Below are positions 5,924 through 8,597 of a DNA stretch of 8,597 bases, in pieces. The DNA lies in contig RFIU01000218.1 in the NCBI GenBank assembly GCA_003695555.1, positions 1 through 8,597 on the forward strand, in the 5' to 3' direction. This stretch comes from Alphaproteobacteria bacterium (GTDB lineage Bacteria > Pseudomonadota > Alphaproteobacteria > Sphingomonadales > Rhodothalassiaceae). Each line of letters starts with the position of its first letter. Within the stretch, counting starts at the first letter, position 1. The notes below the pieces were generated by a model, which ran no database searches, was not told where the DNA came from, and saw only the letters and a program-made list of their open reading frames with translations. A program made the translations under genes and the position numbers.

Positions 5924-8233
5924 TCACTCAGCGGCGGGGGGTGGGCGGTCGCGGCGGCCCTTGCGGTCCGCGTGATCGGCCGCGTCGGTGGCCACCGCCG
6001 TCTCCGCCGTTCCTGCCACTGTCTTCGAGGCCGTCTCCCCGGCCCCCGGCGTTCCCGCTGCCATGGCGCGGGCCGTCGGAATCGGGATTTCGCGCACCCG
6101 TCCACCCGCGACCTCGAAGACGCGGTCGGCGCGCGCCAGCAGGCTTTCCCGATGCGCGACCGAGATGCGGGTGATCGACAGGCCGTCCAGCATGTCGAGC
6201 ACGCGCCGTTCGTTGGCGGGGTCGAGATTGGCGGTTCCTTCGTCAAGGAACAGCGCCTGCGGCCGGCGATAGAGCGCACGCGCCAGCAGCACCCGCTGAC
6301 GCTGTCCGCCCGAGAGCACCGTGCCCATGTCGCCGATCAGCGAGTCGTAGCCCATCGGCATCGCCGCGATCTCGTGATGGATCGAGGCCAGGGCGGCGCA
6401 TTCCTGAATGCGGACAAGATCGGGCTCGGGATCGAAGAAGCAGATATTGTCGGCGATCGAGCCGGAAAGCAGTGCGTCCTCCTGCATCACCGCGGCGATC
6501 CGTTGGCGCCAGGCGGCGCGTCCGAAATGGGCGAGCGGCAGGCCGTCCACCAGCAGGCGGCCCTCGACCGGTTCGAATAGCGCCAGCATGATCTTGACCA
6601 GCGTCGTCTTGCCGCCGCCCGACGGGCCGATGAACACGACCCGTTCGCCGGGCGCGATCTCCAGATCGACGTCGCGCAGCACCCAAGGCTCGCTTTCGGC
6701 ATAGCGGAAGCCGACGCCTTCGAGCGTCAACCGGCCGGCGACTTCGTCCGCGCTGCCGCCGTCAAGACGGCGCACGGCATGGGCCTCTTGCGTCTCCTCC
6801 GGCTCGGCCAGCGCGATGTCGGCGATGCGCTCGAGATGCAGATCAAGCAGGCGGAACTCGATCAGCCGTTCGACGAGCTTCACCGCCTTGTCGGTGAAGT
6901 TCTGCTTGTAGCTCATGAAGGCGAAGAGCATGCCGATGGTCAGCGCCCCGTCCATCACATAGCGGGCGCCGAGATAGACGACGACGACGTTCTCTATCCC
7001 GAAGAGCAGGGTGTTGGCGGCCTCGAAGCCGATGTTCAGCCGGCCGACCCTGATGCCGGCGTTCACCCGATCGGCATAACGGTTCTGCCAGACCGACTGC
7101 CGCTCCGCCTCGCGCGCGAAGAGCTTGATCGACTGGATCGCGCGGACGCTTTCCATGAAGTTGGTCTGCTCCTTCGCGCTGGCGACGATCTGTTCCTCGT
7201 TACGCTGACGGAAGGCGCGATAGAGGCCGAGGCGCAGCAGCAGATAGAGCGCCAGCGCCGCCAGTACCACCAGCCCCAGCCGCCAGGAATAGGCGAAGAT
7301 CAGCACCAGCGTGGTGATCGCCATCACCCCGTCGATGAGGGCGGCGACCAGCCCCTCGGCGAACAGGTCGCGGATCGGCTGGGTCGAGGAGAAGCGCGAG
7401 ACGACGTCGCCGATGTGGCGCTTTTCGAACCAGGCGAGCGGCAGGCGCAGCAGATGGCGGAAGAGATTGGCGACCATCTGGAAGCCGAGCTGATTGGCGG
7501 CATAGAGAATGACGTAGCCGCGCAGCCACTGGGTGGCGACCTGGATCGCGACCAGCAGCCCGAAGCCGAGGGCGAGCACCAGCAGCAGGTCGGCGTCGAA
7601 CTTGACCAGCACCTCGTCGACGACGACCTGCATGTAGAAGGGGGCGACCAGCGCCACCAGCTGCAGCATCACCGAGAGCAGCAGCGTCTGAAGGATCGCG
7701 GGTTTGAGACCGTGCGCACGGCTCCACAGATCGGTGAGCCGCATCCGCTGACGCTCATCTCGACGCTCAAAGCCGGGCGCGGGGGTCAGTTCCAGCACGA
7801 TGCCGGTGAAATGCGGCGAGGCCTCTTCCAGCGTCATCTCACGCACCCCGGCGGCCGGATCATGGATGACGAGGCGGTTGCCGCGCACCTCGGCGAGGAC
7901 GACGAAATGGTTCATGTCCCAGTGCAGGATCGCCGGCACGGTGATCTTCGGCAGGGCCTCCAGCTCTGCGCGCAGCGGCCGGGCCATCAGTTTCAGATGG
8001 TCGGCGACATCGATCAGCTGCTTCAGATTCGCACCTTTGAGCGAGACCGGGTGGCGGCGGCGCAGGGTGTTGAGGTCGATCTCGTGACCATGAAAGGCGG
8101 CGACCATCGCCAGGCAGGCCAGGCCGCATTCGGCCGCTTCCGTCTGACGGATCATCGCAAGGCGTCGTCGGCCCGAAAAATTCAGCAGTTCCAGAAGCTC
8201 GGCCAAGATCTCATGCCCCCCGCAGCTGCTCAC
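5924..8233 (-). CDS. Peptidase C39-containing ABC exporter (bacteriocin/double-glycine peptide type)
   Basis: This inner-membrane transporter should cleave the leader of a peptide substrate and export the peptide using ATP, like CvaB/RaxB-type exporters. Of 769 residues, about 25-150 form a C39 peptidase with Gln30 (QTEAAECG), Cys36, His109 (NHFVVL) and Asp125 (HDPAAG), a complete active site. The membrane region has helices around 178-232, 291-340 and 403-443. The ATPase has Walker A GPSGGGKTT at 536-544 (Lys542), LSGGQ at 640-644, Walker B Asp664 with catalytic Glu665 and H-loop His694. After about 719 an Ala/Thr/Gly-rich then charged tail of some 50 residues extends beyond the usual end. 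The start is GTG at 8233; a TTG at 8206 with GGGGG nine bases upstream is an alternative, while a start at the later ATG would lose the conserved LLNFSGRR segment. No HlyD-like partner or cargo gene is visible. Confidence 0.95.
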   Translation of the reverse strand: MSSCGGHEILAELLELLNFSGRRRLAMIRQTEAAECGLACLAMVAAFHGHEIDLNTLRRRHPVSLKGANLKQLIDVADHLKLMARPLRAELEALPKITVPAILHWDMNHFVVLAEVRGNRLVIHDPAAGVREMTLEEASPHFTGIVLELTPAPGFERRDERQRMRLTDLWSRAHGLKPAILQTLLLSVMLQLVALVAPFYMQVVVDEVLVKFDADLLLVLALGFGLLVAIQVATQWLRGYVILYAANQLGFQMVANLFRHLLRLPLAWFEKRHIGDVVSRFSSTQPIRDLFAEGLVAALIDGVMAITTLVLIFAYSWRLGLVVLAALALYLLLRLGLYRAFRQRNEEQIVASAKEQTNFMESVRAIQSIKLFAREAERQSVWQNRYADRVNAGIRVGRLNIGFEAANTLLFGIENVVVVYLGARYVMDGALTIGMLFAFMSYKQNFTDKAVKLVERLIEFRLLDLHLERIADIALAEPEETQEAHAVRRLDGGSADEVAGRLTLEGVGFRYAESEPWVLRDVDLEIAPGERVVFIGPSGGGKTTLVKIMLALFEPVEGRLLVDGLPLAHFGRAAWRQRIAAVMQEDALLSGSIADNICFFDPEPDLVRIQECAALASIHHEIAAMPMGYDSLIGDMGTVLSGGQRQRVLLARALYRRPQALFLDEGTANLDPANERRVLDMLDGLSITRISVAHRESLLARADRVFEVAGGRVREIPIPTARAMAAGTPGAGETASKTVAGTAETAVATDAADHADRKGRRDRPPPAAE

Positions 8234-8306
8234 GCATCATCCCCGCCGGCATCCCTATTCCCGGCATGCCCGTCGCGTTCCGTCCCGCCCGTATCCCTTC
8301 GCTGGA

Positions 8307-8335
8307 ATTGTGCGAGAAAAATATGACACACGCAA
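8307..8335 (-). promoter_or_regulatory. Possible sigma-70-type promoter of the C39 exporter
   Basis: On the minus strand TTGCGT (8330-8335) and CACAAT (8307-8312) are 17 bases apart, with an AT-rich spacer containing TATTTTT. Three and four of six consensus positions match. It would give a leader of roughly 65-70 bases before the GTG at 8233. This is resemblance only. Confidence 0.3.
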
Positions 8336-8356
8336 GCGCTCATGCGGGGAGACGTT

Positions 8357-8440
8357 TCACAAGCCACGGGTGGCGAACAGAGGCTCCTTGCGGTCATGAT
8401 GCCACAGACCGAAGGGTTTCGCATCGTGCAGAGAGGCCAT
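8357..8440 (-). CDS. Candidate small ORF, 27 residues, unknown function
   Basis: I do not recognise this peptide. On the minus strand it starts with ATG at 8440 and ends with TGA, encoding 27 residues that begin MASLHDAKPFGLW, continue HHDRKEPLFATRGL, and include one Trp and an HH pair. What supports it is the translation signal: AAGGGGAG lies seven bases before the ATG within a longer purine-rich run, the strongest ribosome binding site in the window. It ends 123 bp before the exporter start. It has no double-glycine leader and no membrane segment, so it is not an obvious cargo of that exporter. It could be an independent small protein, a regulatory leader peptide, or chance. Overlapping frames of 94 and 42 codons lack comparable signals. 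Confidence 0.35.
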   Translation of the reverse strand: MASLHDAKPFGLWHHDRKEPLFATRGL

Positions 8441-8447
8441 TGCGTAT

Positions 8448-8455
8448 CTCCCCTT
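8448..8455 (-). promoter_or_regulatory. Strong Shine-Dalgarno sequence before the 27-codon ORF
   Basis: The minus strand reads AAGGGGAG, seven bases before an ATG at 8440, inside the purine run GGAGAGGAAGGGGAG. It is the main reason to consider that ORF real. Confidence 0.4.
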
Positions 8456-8541
8456 CCTCTCCGTTCAGGCAAGAACGGGAACCTCCGTTCCTTGCCACCC
8501 GGCACCCCTCGCACCGGGCCATTTCACTCTGCCCCCCCGCC

Positions 8542-8558
8542 CGCACGTCAAGCGTGCG
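8542..8558. repeat. Inverted repeat, 6-bp arms
   Basis: CGCACG and CGTGCG flank a five-base TCAAG. On the plus strand the T-rich TGTATTCAATTTTT follows, which faintly resembles a terminator although no plus-strand gene precedes it. It could also be a regulator binding site upstream of the minus-strand genes. Arms this short arise easily by chance in GC-rich DNA. Confidence 0.35.
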
Positions 8559-8597
8559 TGTATTCAATTTTTCGTGAGCATCCTGTGATGGCCGCCA

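Larger units (their letters stand above)
8234..8597. other. Upstream region of the C39 exporter, no recognised gene
   Basis: These 364 bases hold the candidate 27-codon ORF, a possible promoter and a small inverted repeat, all described separately. A 94-codon GTG-started minus frame (8230-8514) ends overlapping the exporter start as GTGA, but its product is Arg/Gly/Cys-rich without family resemblance and its start lacks a ribosome binding site. No recognised neighbour gene is seen before the window ends. Confidence 0.5.

Noticed and set aside
6779..8326. A 515-codon plus-strand open frame antisense to the ABC exporter
   Set aside because: It mirrors the coding strand of a gene with intact C39 domain and helices; its product is a His/Asp/Glu/Gln-rich composition typical of antisense frames in GC-rich DNA.
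8230..8514. A 94-codon minus-strand frame ending in a GTGA overlap with the exporter start, considered as a precursor peptide
   Set aside because: The GTG start has no ribosome binding site, the product is Arg/Gly/Cys-rich without a leader-like helix before any GG, and the overlap alone is weak evidence.
8394..8522. A 42-codon minus-strand ORF starting at an ATG after GGGGGGGCAGAGTGAA, whose frame is also open to the window edge
   Set aside because: Third-position GC is low for a gene here, the product has no recognisable feature, and it overlaps the better-supported 27-codon ORF.

Overview
The window is GC-rich chromosomal DNA of an alphaproteobacterium. The evidence is the gene order argD-argF-hslO on the plus strand, an invasion-associated-locus-B (IalB) family protein next to rlmN on the minus strand, and a glyoxalase I of the type common in that class. 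The order Hyphomicrobiales (Rhizobiales) fits best, but this is inference from gene order. No IS element, tRNA, rRNA, CRISPR array or phage gene was seen.

Plus strand, 1-2562: the 3' end of argD (acetylornithine aminotransferase), then complete argF (ornithine carbamoyltransferase) and hslO (redox-regulated chaperone Hsp33). argD and argF serve arginine synthesis; hslO is a stress gene that probably shares their transcript. hslO ends tail-to-tail with a minus-strand block across a gap of about 100 bp.

Minus strand, 5720 down to 2664: a SpoU/TrmH-family RNA methyltransferase, an exported IalB-family protein (start and stop overlap as ATGA), rlmN (radical-SAM adenine methyltransferase of 23S rRNA and tRNA) and gloA (glyoxalase I). 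Tight spacing suggests one transcript joining RNA modification, an envelope protein and methylglyoxal detoxification. The reading frame of rlmN stays open for 58 codons upstream of the likely start and reaches an ATG directly abutting the ialB stop.

Minus strand, 8597 down to 5924: a 769-residue ABC exporter with an N-terminal C39 peptidase domain, six-helix membrane region and ATPase, all with intact key residues. This is the architecture that cleaves and exports double-glycine leader peptides (bacteriocin/microcin type). No membrane-fusion partner and no double-glycine cargo is visible. The 364 bp upstream contain an unrecognised 27-codon ORF with a strong ribosome binding site, a possible promoter and a small inverted repeat. 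This is the most interesting part of the window, although nothing in it proves a new system.
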